Positions 26,112 to 32,994 of a stretch of DNA of 36,768 bases are shown here, in pieces. Location: contig CACYDT010000014.1 of the NCBI GenBank assembly GCA_902773295.1, positions 1 through 36,768 on the forward strand, written 5' to 3'. The DNA is from an uncultured Veillonellaceae bacterium. Its GTDB lineage: Bacteria > Bacillota > Negativicutes > Selenomonadales > Selenomonadaceae. Position 1 is the stretch's first letter. Every line of letters begins with the position of its first letter. A program made the position numbers and the translations under genes. The notes under the pieces are model-generated. The model had not been told where the DNA came from, made no database searches, and saw nothing but the letters and a program-made list of their open reading frames with translations.

Positions 26112-26150
26112 TCAAATAAAAGGGCAGGCCCTCATCAAGAGCCTGCCCTT
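26112..26150 (-). terminator. terminator after hydF
   Basis: Ten-bp stem (AAGGGCAGGC / GCCTGCCCTT, 26120-26150) followed on the minus strand by TTATTTG. It is about 60 nt past the hydF stop and follows a first hairpin. Confidence 0.85.
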
Positions 26151-26164
26151 AGGAACTGCGCATC

Positions 26165-26202
26165 AATAATCACTGCATCCTGCGCATACTGCAGCGATTA
26201 TT
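26165..26202 (-). other. 3'UTR hairpin downstream of hydF
   Basis: Thirteen-bp arms with one G-T pair (AATAATCGCTGCA / TGCAGTGATTATT, 12-nt loop) between the hydF stop and its terminator. It has no T-run, so it may protect the 3' end of the transcript rather than terminate it. Confidence 0.5.
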
Positions 26203-26211
26203 TTTATCATG

Positions 26212-27411
26212 TCAGACCGGATACGCCACGTCCTCCAATATCCCCAGAAGCGCCGCGATTGCCACGCCATAGTTCGTCATGGGCATGCCTTGCCTGCGGC
26301 ACTGCTCTACCCGGTTCAAAACATATCGGCGGTTGAACATGCAGGAACCGCAGTGAATGACCATATCGAAGCCGGAAAGCTCCTCCGGGAAATCCCGGCC
26401 GCTCACAAACTCCATGCGAATATCTTCCCCCAGGCGCTTCTTCAGCAAGCGCGGCAATTTCACCCTTCCGATATCCTCTTCCAAGGGACGATGGGTACAC
26501 GCCTCGGCAATGAGAATACGGGCATGAGGAGGCAGTGACAGAAGCTTTTTCGCGGACTCCATGAAATAGCGGATATCTCCCTTGTAATGAGCAAAGAGAA
26601 CAGAAAACGAGGTCAGAAGGCTCCCCTCCGGCTTCCTTCCATGCACTGCCCGGAATGCCTGAGAATCCGTAATGATGAGATGCGGATGGCTCCCCAGAGC
26701 AGCAAGAGCTTCCTCCAGGCAATCCGTCGTGCAACTCATGACCAGGCATTTCTTGTCAAGAAGCTCCCTCATGGTCTGCACCTGAGGAAGAATCAGACGG
26801 CCCTTCGGCGCCTGAATGTCCTGGGGCATCACGAGAAGCACCAGGTCACCTGCCGCACAGAGATTTCCCGTAATGCTCTCGCTTTCATAGTCCTCGGGCA
26901 AGGAACGGATGATTTCCCTCCGAAGATCGTCAAGCCCCCTGCGTTCCGCCGAGCTCACCAGCACCGGAGGGATCCCGCTCCGCTCCCGAACAGACAAGGC
27001 CAATGCTTTCCCGCCGTCCGGCCGTTCATCCACGCGGCTGATGACAGGTATCACCGCTGTTTTCGATTGCTGCAGGGAGCTCATCCAGACGAGTTCCTTT
27101 CCCATATCCTCATCCTCGAACAGCAGCAATGCAATATCTATGGCCTTTGCAGCATCTCTGGTCTTGTCCACCCGGAGCGTCCCAAGCTCTCCCTCATCAT
27201 CGAAACCTGCGGTATCCACAAAGACCACAGGCCCCACGCCATGGAACTCCATCGCCTTGTATACCGGATCCGTCGTCGTACCTGCCACATGGGAGACCGT
27301 GGCCACGGACTGCCCGGTCAAAGCGTTCAGCAGGGACGATTTTCCGCTGTTCCTCCGTCCAAACATGCCAATGTGCAGGCGATTGGCTCTCGGTGTATCT
27401 GACAAACTCAT
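26212..27411 (-). CDS. hydF: [FeFe] hydrogenase maturation GTPase HydF
   Basis: A 399-residue scaffold protein on which the [FeFe] hydrogenase di-iron centre is built before transfer. The N-terminal GTPase has G1 IGMFGRRNSGKSSLLNAL, G3 VFVDTAGFDD and the G2 Thr in GTTTDP. The C-terminal cluster-binding domain has CTH (in AEACTHRPLEEDIG) and HCGSC (in MVIHCGSCMFNRR), the CxH...HCxxC motif of HydF. A dimerisation domain lies between. AGGGAGG is 7 nt before the ATG at 27411. A strong hairpin ends only 21 nt before the start, so hydF needs readthrough or a promoter overlapping the hairpin. Its partners are hydE in the window and hydG, not found here. Confidence 0.94.
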   Translation of the reverse strand: MSLSDTPRANRLHIGMFGRRNSGKSSLLNALTGQSVATVSHVAGTTTDPVYKAMEFHGVGPVVFVDTAGFDDEGELGTLRVDKTRDAAKAIDIALLLFEDEDMGKELVWMSSLQQSKTAVIPVISRVDERPDGGKALALSVRERSGIPPVLVSSAERRGLDDLRREIIRSLPEDYESESITGNLCAAGDLVLLVMPQDIQAPKGRLILPQVQTMRELLDKKCLVMSCTTDCLEEALAALGSHPHLIITDSQAFRAVHGRKPEGSLLTSFSVLFAHYKGDIRYFMESAKKLLSLPPHARILIAEACTHRPLEEDIGRVKLPRLLKKRLGEDIRMEFVSGRDFPEELSGFDMVIHCGSCMFNRRYVLNRVEQCRRQGMPMTNYGVAIAALLGILEDVAYPV

Positions 27412-27432
27412 CCCGTTTCCTCCCTATTCCTT

Positions 27433-27469
27433 ATATAGAAAAAGAGAGCGCTTCAACGCTCTCTTTCTC
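27433..27469 (-). terminator. terminator/attenuator between the 76-aa gene and hydF
   Basis: Thirteen-bp stem with one G-T pair (GAGAAAGAGAGCG / CGCTCTCTTTTTC, 6-nt loop), T-rich on the 3' arm and followed by TATATAAGG on the minus strand. It lies 50 nt past the small gene's stop and 21 nt before the hydF start. Confidence 0.8.
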
Positions 27470-27518
27470 ATGATAAGGCATCATGGCACCTTCCACAATG
27501 CCTTTCTACAATATACAA

Positions 27519-27749
27519 TTATGCCACACTCTCTACCGCACCTTCAGTTGTACGGCTATCCAACCACTCCACGACGGCCTCGCGCTCCGAGCACTCTACG
27601 CCACGGGCAACCACGCTCAGCATGTCATGATCTGCGGCATACTCTACAAAGCTGGAGCTTCCGACAAGTTTCGCCGCCTTGGTGAACTGTTTCACACGGA
27701 CAGGAATATAAACATCTTCCATCCACTGCGAATAAATCTGTACCTTCAT
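27519..27749 (-). CDS. small protein of unknown function (76 aa)
   Basis: A 76-residue acidic protein beginning MKVQIYSQWMEDVYIPVRVK, with EYAADHDMLSVVARG and a C-terminal helix containing EREAVVEWLDS. No signal peptide, membrane helix or metal site is visible, and I do not recognise a family; the alternating beta-alpha pattern suggests a small folded domain. GGAG lies 8 nt before the ATG at 27749. It follows the promoter-rich 363-bp gap and is ended by a strong hairpin before hydF. It may therefore be a short, independently controlled transcript. Coding confidence comes from the ribosome site and balanced composition; function is unknown. Confidence 0.7.
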   Translation of the reverse strand: MKVQIYSQWMEDVYIPVRVKQFTKAAKLVGSSSFVEYAADHDMLSVVARGVECSEREAVVEWLDSRTTEGAVESVA

Positions 27750-27803
27750 GACAATCGCTCCTTCTACTATTCATCACACAATCATTGATGGGCATGGCCA
27801 TCC

Positions 27804-27878
27804 TCAGCCATTAGCAATCATGTAATCTATGAGGCTTTTCTTGCGCCTCTTTTCAATAGTATTATCGGAGAAATCCAT
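27804..27878 (-). CDS. possible 24-codon small ORF
   Basis: Minus-strand ATG at 27878 opening MDFSDNTIEKRRKK, then SLIDYMIANG and TGA. AAGGG lies 4 nt upstream of the ATG, a rather short spacing. It begins about 17-20 nt after the predicted start of a transcript from the -10/-35 pair at 27902-27931. The peptide is hydrophilic, basic in the middle and helical. It could be a leader peptide, a small regulatory protein or chance. Confidence 0.35.
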   Translation of the reverse strand: MDFSDNTIEKRRKKSLIDYMIANG

Positions 27879-27901
27879 GATTCCCTTAAGTGTCGGCAAC
27901 A

Positions 27902-27916
27902 TGTATACTGTATACA
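27902..27916. promoter_or_regulatory. 15-bp palindrome, candidate operator
   Basis: Perfect inverted repeat TGTATAC-T-GTATACA. It overlaps a minus-strand -10 candidate (TATACA, 27902-27907) whose -35 is TTGGAA (27926-27931, 18-bp spacer). Such 7-1-7 palindromes are typical operator shapes for dimeric repressors of several families; the binding protein is unknown. Confidence 0.55.
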
Positions 27917-28024
27917 ATCAGAATATTCCAAACCAAAGCCTCCGAACCGAAAGGCAATCCCGGAAAAGAAGATTCTATGCTCCTTCCGACCCACGACTTT
28001 TGTCCGAATATCTTCACCGCCATT

Positions 28025-28053
28025 ATTATATGTCATACATCCAAGATTGTCAA
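28025..28053 (-). promoter_or_regulatory. perfect consensus housekeeping promoter
   Basis: Minus strand TTGACA (28048-28053), 17-bp spacer, TATAAT (28025-28030). Both hexamers and the spacer match consensus exactly, the only such site seen in the window. The predicted start is near 28017; the first supported gene (ATG at 27749) is 268 nt downstream, leaving room for a leader RNA or small ORF. Confidence 0.75.
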
Positions 28054-28112
28054 GCAAAGATGTTTTCTTTTCCATGAAGGCAAACGAACGCAGAAACATC
28101 ACAGAAGCCCAC

Positions 28113-28961
28113 TCACCCCAAAAGAACCGGTATGGCCTGTCGATGTTCAAAGCGCAGCGCCTTCTCGTATCCGAACCCTTTCGCATAGGAAACGGCATCC
28201 GCGATATGCCTGCCGCAATCCTCCGGCTTATGGGCATCCGAGGAAGTGATGATGGGAAGGCCATACTTCACCGCCATGCGCATGAAGTCAGGATAGGGAG
28301 AAATTTCCCGGATGGGATAGCGGTAATAAGTCCCTGTATTCACATCCACTGCCATATGAGCCTTTGCCATGGCCTTTGCCACCCGTTCCAGATAAGGCGT
28401 CACATCGAAATCCGGCAGGAACTTGAACAGGCGGATATTGAAAGGATGCCCGAGAACATCATAAAGCCCCGCCTCGCAGAGACTCTCCACCTCCTCAACA
28501 TACCATCCGTAGATTTCCTCCAGGCCGTGCCTTTCCCATTCTGCCTTGATTTCCGAAGAATCATAGGCCCAGCCCCGCAGGAAATGCACAGAGCCGATCA
28601 CGTAGTCGAAATCATAGTCCTTCAGGATGTCCCGCACCTTGGACTGATTCCGGAAATTGCAGACCTCAATGCCGGTCTTCACCCTGTGCTTCCTCCGCAG
28701 TTTCTCCATAAAGGCGAAATAATCATCCAGCGTATACTTGAACTTGTTCTTCTTGAGCCATTTCTTCTGGAATTGCCCGATAAAGGAATCATCCAGCACG
28801 AGATCCTCATAGTAGAGAGGCTCGAACTCCGGGAAGGTATGAGAGTGCTCGCTGATGCCGATTTCGTCGATTCCCCTCTCCTCCGCTGCCCGGAAAAATC
28901 CCTCCACCCATTCCTCGTCGTAGGAACCGTACTCAAAATGCATGTGGTAATCCAGTTTCAT
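28113..28961 (-). CDS. PHP-family histidinol-phosphatase-like phosphatase
   Basis: A 282-residue PHP-domain phosphoesterase. Metal-binding motifs appear in order: DYHMHFEYGS (HxH), IGISEHSHTFPEF, KTGIEVCN (Glu), YVIGSVHFLRGW, YDVLGHPFNIRLF and ITSSDAHKPEDCG (DxH). This is the HisK/YtvP type of histidinol-phosphatase, which hydrolyses histidinol phosphate in histidine synthesis. The window has no other his gene, so the true substrate may be another phosphate ester. The ATG at 28961 follows GGGATGAG, 18 nt after the stop of the HAD gene. It probably ends the nirJ1-nirJ2-HAD-PHP transcript, although no convincing terminator follows. Confidence 0.85.
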   Translation of the reverse strand: MKLDYHMHFEYGSYDEEWVEGFFRAAEERGIDEIGISEHSHTFPEFEPLYYEDLVLDDSFIGQFQKKWLKKNKFKYTLDDYFAFMEKLRRKHRVKTGIEVCNFRNQSKVRDILKDYDFDYVIGSVHFLRGWAYDSSEIKAEWERHGLEEIYGWYVEEVESLCEAGLYDVLGHPFNIRLFKFLPDFDVTPYLERVAKAMAKAHMAVDVNTGTYYRYPIREISPYPDFMRMAVKYGLPIITSSDAHKPEDCGRHIADAVSYAKGFGYEKALRFEHRQAIPVLLG

Positions 28962-28979
28962 CTTCTCATCCCCATCCTG

Positions 28980-29786
28980 TCAACCGCAAAGCCCCTTGTC
29001 AATGAGCTCCTGTATCCCGAGAATCACGCCGTGCTCCACATTGCTCTTCGCCCGGAACCTTGCCAGTTTCTTGATTTCCGGCTGTGCATTCTCCATGGCG
29101 AAACTGTAGTAGACCGAGCTCATCATCTCTGCATCGTTCATGTAGTCGCCAAAAGCAGCGCATTCCATGGGCGTGATGCCCAGGTGCTTCTGCACCTGCT
29201 GGATGGCAATACCCTTGTTGATGCCAAAGGCCATGGCATCCACCCACCAGTCGCTGGAGAGCACCACCTGCAAAGGGCCTTCAAATCTGATCACCGTGGG
29301 CAGGATGCTCTCCTTTGCCTTTCCTGCAGCGTCAAAAAGAGAAATCTTGATGGGCTCGTCCTCGATTTCCTCGAAATCATCCACCGTTGCATAATGGGTG
29401 TAATACTTGTGGAACTCCTCCCGGAACTCCTCCGTGTCCTGATCCTTCAGGATATAGGCATCCTTCTTGCCACAGAACACGCGGTACGTCCCGGGGTTCT
29501 CCTTCGCGGCTTCCAGAACCTTCATGGCATCCTCCCTGCGCATGGGACAGGAAAAAATCTCTTCATCATGGTACTTCACAATGGTGCCGTTCTCCGCCAG
29601 GAAGAGGAACTCGTCCTCATATCCCGCAAACGTCCTGAGCAGGGAATAGTACTGCCGCCCGCTGCAGGGCGCAAAAATCACTCCCCGCGCCTTGAGCTGC
29701 GCCGCCACATCGGCAAAGCCGGCAGGAAGCTGCCCGTTCTCGTCAAGCAGCGTGCCGTCCATATCGGACATAATCAGTTTTATCAT
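28980..29786 (-). CDS. Cof-type HAD-IIB family hydrolase
   Basis: A 268-residue haloacid-dehalogenase phosphatase. Motif I is LIMSDMDGTLLDENG with the nucleophile and acid/base Asp; motif II is FAPCSGRQYYSLL; motif III/IV is CAAFGDYMNDAEMMSS with the metal-binding Asp pair. The large cap inserted between the motifs marks the IIB (Cof) class. Members dephosphorylate sugar phosphates, FMN, pyridoxal phosphate and others, so the substrate is open. AGGAGT is 7 nt before the ATG at 29786, 33 nt after the nirJ2 stop. It is probably cotranscribed with nirJ2 and the PHP phosphatase gene. Confidence 0.9.
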   Translation of the reverse strand: MIKLIMSDMDGTLLDENGQLPAGFADVAAQLKARGVIFAPCSGRQYYSLLRTFAGYEDEFLFLAENGTIVKYHDEEIFSCPMRREDAMKVLEAAKENPGTYRVFCGKKDAYILKDQDTEEFREEFHKYYTHYATVDDFEEIEDEPIKISLFDAAGKAKESILPTVIRFEGPLQVVLSSDWWVDAMAFGINKGIAIQQVQKHLGITPMECAAFGDYMNDAEMMSSVYYSFAMENAQPEIKKLARFRAKSNVEHGVILGIQELIDKGLCG

Positions 29787-29819
29787 ACTCCGGACTCCTC
29801 TTCTCGTAAAAATAAGAAC

Positions 29820-30818
29820 TCACGATTCGCCCCTTCTCCCATGGTAGAGGCACCAGGGTTCCTCGCTCATATAGTCACCCTCATGGTAGCAGGCCGCACG
29901 GGCGCGGCAGCCGCCGCAGCTCCCCTTGTAGGAGCATGTCCCGCAACCGCCGCTGTATTCCAAGGTGCGCAGCTTCTTCAGGACCTCGTTATCCTTCCAG
30001 ATTTCATTGAAGGGCGTCTCCCTCACATCTCCGAGTTCCATATTGAGATAAGCGCAGGGCTGCACCTTCCCCCGGGGACTGATGATGCAGTAGGAAAGCC
30101 CCGCCAGACATCCCCGGCGGAAGCGTGTCTGATAGCCAAGCTGGTCGGCAATGCGGATGAACTGGGGCGCACAGGTGGGCTTCAGCTCAATCCCCACTTC
30201 CTGCTGTTTTTTCATGATGCGGGCCAAAACCTCCTCATAGGCTTCCGCCCGCAGGGACTCTTCTTCGATGGTCTTCGCTCTGCCCGTGGGCACGAGGAAA
30301 AAGAAATGATGCGCCTTGGCTCCGATTTCCACGGCAAAATCCGTCATGGCCTCAAGCTCCGACTGATTCCAGTCCATCACCGTCGTATGCACCTGGAAGG
30401 GAAGCCCCGCCTCCCGGCAGTTTTTCATGCCGCGCACAGCGCCCTCCCATGCGCCTGGGAAACTTCGGAACCTGTCATGCTTCTCCTTGTCCAGAGAATC
30501 CAAGGAAATGCCCATGCCCTTCGCCCCTGCTTCTTTCAAATCCTGCGCCATCTGCGGCGTAATCAATGTCCCGTTGGTTCCGAAGACGGGAATGAGCTGG
30601 AGGCTTGCCGCATGGCGCACAAGTTCCAGGATATCCGGGCGCATCAAAGGCTCCCCGCCGGAGAAAATCATGATTTTGAAGCCGGCTCTCGCAATCTGTT
30701 CCAAAAGCCGCTTCGCTTCCTCCGTGGAAAGCTCTTCCTCTGCCCTGCACCCCGCATCCCGATAGCAATGGGCACAGTACATATTGCAGGCATTCGTCGT
30801 GTTCCATGAAACAATCAT
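29820..30818 (-). CDS. nirJ2: radical SAM/SPASM protein NirJ2-like (heme biosynthesis)
   Basis: A 332-residue radical SAM enzyme opening MIVSWNTTNACNMYCAHCYR, with the CX3CX2C cluster motif, and ELSTEEAKRLL and KIMIFSGGEPLMRPDI directly after. The C-terminal SPASM-type auxiliary cluster region has CGTCSYKGSCGGCRARAAC and a final Cys. Its pairing with the next gene matches the NirJ1/NirJ2 pair of Clostridia and Negativicutes, relatives of the siroheme-dependent heme enzymes AhbC/AhbD. NirJ1/NirJ2 are taken to act on didecarboxysiroheme or a later intermediate; their exact step is not settled. The start is ATG at 30818 (GGAGG 9 nt upstream), one base after the nirJ1 stop, so translation is coupled. 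An ORF start at 30896 is not supported. Confidence 0.85.
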   Translation of the reverse strand: MIVSWNTTNACNMYCAHCYRDAGCRAEEELSTEEAKRLLEQIARAGFKIMIFSGGEPLMRPDILELVRHAASLQLIPVFGTNGTLITPQMAQDLKEAGAKGMGISLDSLDKEKHDRFRSFPGAWEGAVRGMKNCREAGLPFQVHTTVMDWNQSELEAMTDFAVEIGAKAHHFFFLVPTGRAKTIEEESLRAEAYEEVLARIMKKQQEVGIELKPTCAPQFIRIADQLGYQTRFRRGCLAGLSYCIISPRGKVQPCAYLNMELGDVRETPFNEIWKDNEVLKKLRTLEYSGGCGTCSYKGSCGGCRARAACYHEGDYMSEEPWCLYHGRRGES

Positions 30819-30819
30819 A

Positions 30820-32013
30820 TCAGCCATCCTCCCCCGCAAGCAGCCCAATCTCCTCATCCGTGAGGTAGCAGGAGGGATCCGATGCCCAGAAATCACCTGT
30901 GCGAGCCTCGGCGCGGGTACGGAAATTGCCGTTGCAGCTCTCCAGGAAACGGCATTTCGCGCAGCGACCCTTCAGGAGATGCTTCCTGTCCTTGAGTCCC
31001 TTCATGATCGGATGGGAAATATCCGACCATATCTCCCCGAATTTCCGCTCCCGCACATTGCCGAAAGTATGGTGCTGGGTGAACTGATCCGGATGCACAT
31101 AGCCCATGGGATCCACCTCGCCAAAGGCAATGCCCGAGCGATTGCCACCGTTTCGGGAAATGAATCCCTTGATCTGCGCCGCCGCCTTCTCATCCCCTTC
31201 CCGCAAAGCTTTCAGGTACATGTAGACCCCGTCGCAGTGATTGTCCACCGTGAGGATTTCCTTCTCCAAGCCCCGCTCCTCGAAATCCCTTGTGCGCCGG
31301 ATGATGGTATCCATGGCATGGCGGGACTCCTCCGGCGTCACATCCTCGTCCATCATCCGGTTTCCACGCCCGGAATAGACCAAATGGTAGAAACAAACGC
31401 GGTTGATATTCTCTGCTTCGATGAAATCGAAAATCTTGTCCAGCTCCTGCAGATTGTGGTGGTTGATCGTAAAGCGAAGCCCCACGCGCTGCCCCACGGC
31501 CACACAGTTCTCAATTCCCTGCATGGCCTTCCCATAGGCGCCTTCCACGCCCCGGAACCTGTCATTGACATCCTCGAGACCGTCCAGAGAAATCCCCACA
31601 TAGCCCACACCGATATCCTTGATGCGTTGGGCGACTTCCCTCGTGATGAGTGTCCCGTTGGTGGAAAGCGTGGGGCGCAGCCCCTTCCCCGCCGCATATT
31701 CCGCAAGCTCAAAGAAATCCGGGCGGATGAGGGGTTCCCCACCGGAAAAGAGAAGCACCGGTACACGGAAATCCGCCAAATCGCCGATGAAACGTTTTGC
31801 CTCCTCTGTCGTGAGCTCATCCTTGTACTTCCTGGCATCGGAATTCATGTAGCAATGGCGGCACTTCAGGTTGCAGGTCCTCGTGGAGTTCCATACCACC
31901 ACGGGGCCCATGCCCTCTGCCGCCCCGTCCCTCATCTTGTGGGCATTTTTCGTATAACGCAGGGCATCGCCGAAATACTCCCGGGCAAACAATAGCTTCG
32001 TTACGCTGATCAT
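30820..32013 (-). CDS. nirJ1: radical SAM/SPASM protein NirJ1-like (heme biosynthesis)
   Basis: A 397-residue radical SAM enzyme beginning MISVTKLLFAREYFGDALRY, the usual NirJ1 start. The cluster motif is CNLKCRHC, followed by LLFSGGEPLIRPDFFELAEY, and GISLDGLEDVNDRFRG. The auxiliary cluster region is CAKCRFLESCNGNFRTRAEA plus a later Cys in SDPSCYLTDEE. It resembles AhbD and NirJ of heme and heme d1 routes. The ATG at 32013 has GGAG 11 nt upstream, a long spacing, and that site can pair in a short hairpin. The TetR-family gene lies 67 nt upstream on the same strand and may share its transcript. No other heme gene is in the window. Confidence 0.86.
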   Translation of the reverse strand: MISVTKLLFAREYFGDALRYTKNAHKMRDGAAEGMGPVVVWNSTRTCNLKCRHCYMNSDARKYKDELTTEEAKRFIGDLADFRVPVLLFSGGEPLIRPDFFELAEYAAGKGLRPTLSTNGTLITREVAQRIKDIGVGYVGISLDGLEDVNDRFRGVEGAYGKAMQGIENCVAVGQRVGLRFTINHHNLQELDKIFDFIEAENINRVCFYHLVYSGRGNRMMDEDVTPEESRHAMDTIIRRTRDFEERGLEKEILTVDNHCDGVYMYLKALREGDEKAAAQIKGFISRNGGNRSGIAFGEVDPMGYVHPDQFTQHHTFGNVRERKFGEIWSDISHPIMKGLKDRKHLLKGRCAKCRFLESCNGNFRTRAEARTGDFWASDPSCYLTDEEIGLLAGEDG

Positions 32014-32016
32014 AAA

Positions 32017-32049
32017 AAAATACACTCCTATAGGCGGGAGTCCTAGCCC
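32017..32049 (-). promoter_or_regulatory. possible SD-sequestering hairpin before nirJ1
   Basis: On the minus strand ACTCC pairs with GGAGT (the only nirJ1 ribosome site) across an 8-nt loop, and TGTATTTTTTT follows directly before the ATG. An upstream GGG/CCC pairing would compete. It could act as a weak attenuator or translational switch; the stem is only 5 bp. Confidence 0.25.
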
Positions 32050-32080
32050 CCGTTAGCATCGGATAAATTGTAATTGATTG

Positions 32081-32668
32081 TCACGGCCGGCGTATGCCGT
32101 CCAGCAGGATGCGCGTTTTCATTGCGACATTCTCCCGGAAGGATATGTCGAGCCTGCTGAAGGAAGCGGCCTGGTAGACGGAATGGAACATCTCCGCCAC
32201 AAGCTCCGCAGGGACATCCTCACGGAACTCCCCGCGCTCCTGTCCCTGCCGGATGATATCGGTAAACACAGGCTTGAAGCGCGGCGTCATCTGAATCTTT
32301 CCCGCCATTCCCTCCGGCAGGGAGGAGTCCTCCGACGCGCTCAGGAACAGGGGAAGGACATAGCGGTTCTCATCCAGGAACTTCGCCGTAATCCGGCTGC
32401 CAGCCTGCAACAGCTCCGCAGAGGGACGGTTCGCCGCCTTGAGCTCGCCCAGGGCGGCCACCACATCCTCCGACAGCCTCCCCAAAAGGCTCATGAGGAT
32501 TTCCTCCTTGGAATTGAAGTAATTGTAAAAGGTGCCGATTCCAAGATCCGCAGCACGCATGATATCCGCCACAGAAGTATCGCGGAAGCCCTTGCGGCGG
32601 AACTCCCCCAAGGCCGCGTCCATGATTGCCCTCCGCGATTGCTGCTTTTTTCTCTCCCGACGGCTCAT
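32081..32668 (-). CDS. TetR/AcrR family transcriptional regulator
   Basis: A 195-residue repressor. The N-terminal helix-turn-helix spans about 10-55: AIMDAALGEFRRKGFRDTSV, then ADIMRAADLGIGTFYNYFNS, the typical TetR recognition helix. The C-terminal 130 residues form the ligand and dimer domain. The start is the ATG at 32668, with GGAGG 5 nt upstream, rather than the ATG at 32680. A perfect inverted repeat in its own promoter strongly suggests autorepression. nirJ1 begins 67 nt after its stop on the same strand, so it may control heme-enzyme expression. The ligand is unknown. Confidence 0.92.
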   Translation of the reverse strand: MSRRERKKQQSRRAIMDAALGEFRRKGFRDTSVADIMRAADLGIGTFYNYFNSKEEILMSLLGRLSEDVVAALGELKAANRPSAELLQAGSRITAKFLDENRYVLPLFLSASEDSSLPEGMAGKIQMTPRFKPVFTDIIRQGQERGEFREDVPAELVAEMFHSVYQAASFSRLDISFRENVAMKTRILLDGIRRP

Positions 32669-32706
32669 CTGCTCCTCCATGACGCATCACATCCCTTTCC
32701 TGCTAT

Positions 32707-32735
32707 ATTATAAATGAAAGCGATTCATTTGTGAA
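32707..32735 (-). promoter_or_regulatory. tetR promoter with operator in the spacer
   Basis: Minus strand TTCACA (32730-32735), 17-bp spacer, TATAAT (32707-32712), 38 bp upstream of the gene. The spacer is filled by a perfect inverted repeat AAATGAA-N5-TTCATTT (32712-32730). A second 6-bp inverted repeat, GATTCA-N4-TGAATC, overlaps the -35. A repressor bound here would block RNA polymerase. Confidence 0.75.
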
Positions 32736-32772
32736 TCATTTCTTGGAAACTATCAAGAAATAAATCTTTTTC

Positions 32773-32801
32773 TTGACAGATTCCTCATCCAATGCTAATA
32801 T
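32773..32801 (+). promoter_or_regulatory. tRNA-Arg promoter
   Basis: Plus strand TTGACA (32773-32778), 17-bp spacer, TAATAT (32796-32801), 28 bp before the tRNA. A short hairpin (GTTGG-N6-CCAAC, 32809-32824) lies in the transcribed leader. Confidence 0.8.
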
Positions 32802-32829
32802 ATCTTTTGTTGGTTGTATCCAACGCCAT

Positions 32830-32907
32830 GACTCAGTAGCTCAGCTGGATTAGAGTATTTGACTACGAATCAAAGGGTCGGGGGTTCGAGTCCCTCCTGG
32901 GTCACCA
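32830..32907 (+). tRNA. tRNA-Arg (anticodon ACG)
   Basis: Full cloverleaf of 78 nt with encoded CCA. Acceptor GACTCAG pairs with CTGGGTC (one G-T), D-arm GCTC...GAG, anticodon stem TTTGA/TCAAA around CTACGAA (anticodon ACG at 32865-32867), T-arm GGGGG-TTCGAGT-CCCTC approximately. The first anticodon base is normally deaminated to inosine by TadA to read CGU/CGC/CGA. Confidence 0.96.
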
Positions 32908-32916
32908 TAAAAATTC

Positions 32917-32949
32917 AAGCCCATCGGCGATGCCGATGGGCTTTTTTGA
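32917..32949 (+). terminator. bidirectional terminator after tRNA-Arg
   Basis: Perfect 12-bp stem (AAGCCCATCGGC / GCCGATGGGCTT, 3-nt loop) followed by TTTTTT on the plus strand. On the minus strand it is followed by TTGAATTTTTA, so it can also end the 520-residue gene, whose stop is at 32995. Confidence 0.9.
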
Positions 32950-32994
32950 TGAAACCTTTTTATACTCGTGAGCAGGAAAATTTATCTGCACCCT

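Noticed and set aside
27827..28264. 145-codon minus-strand ORF between the PHP gene and the 76-aa gene
   Set aside because: It overlaps the 3' end of the PHP gene, runs through the consensus promoter and palindrome, and has no ribosome site or recognisable protein pattern.
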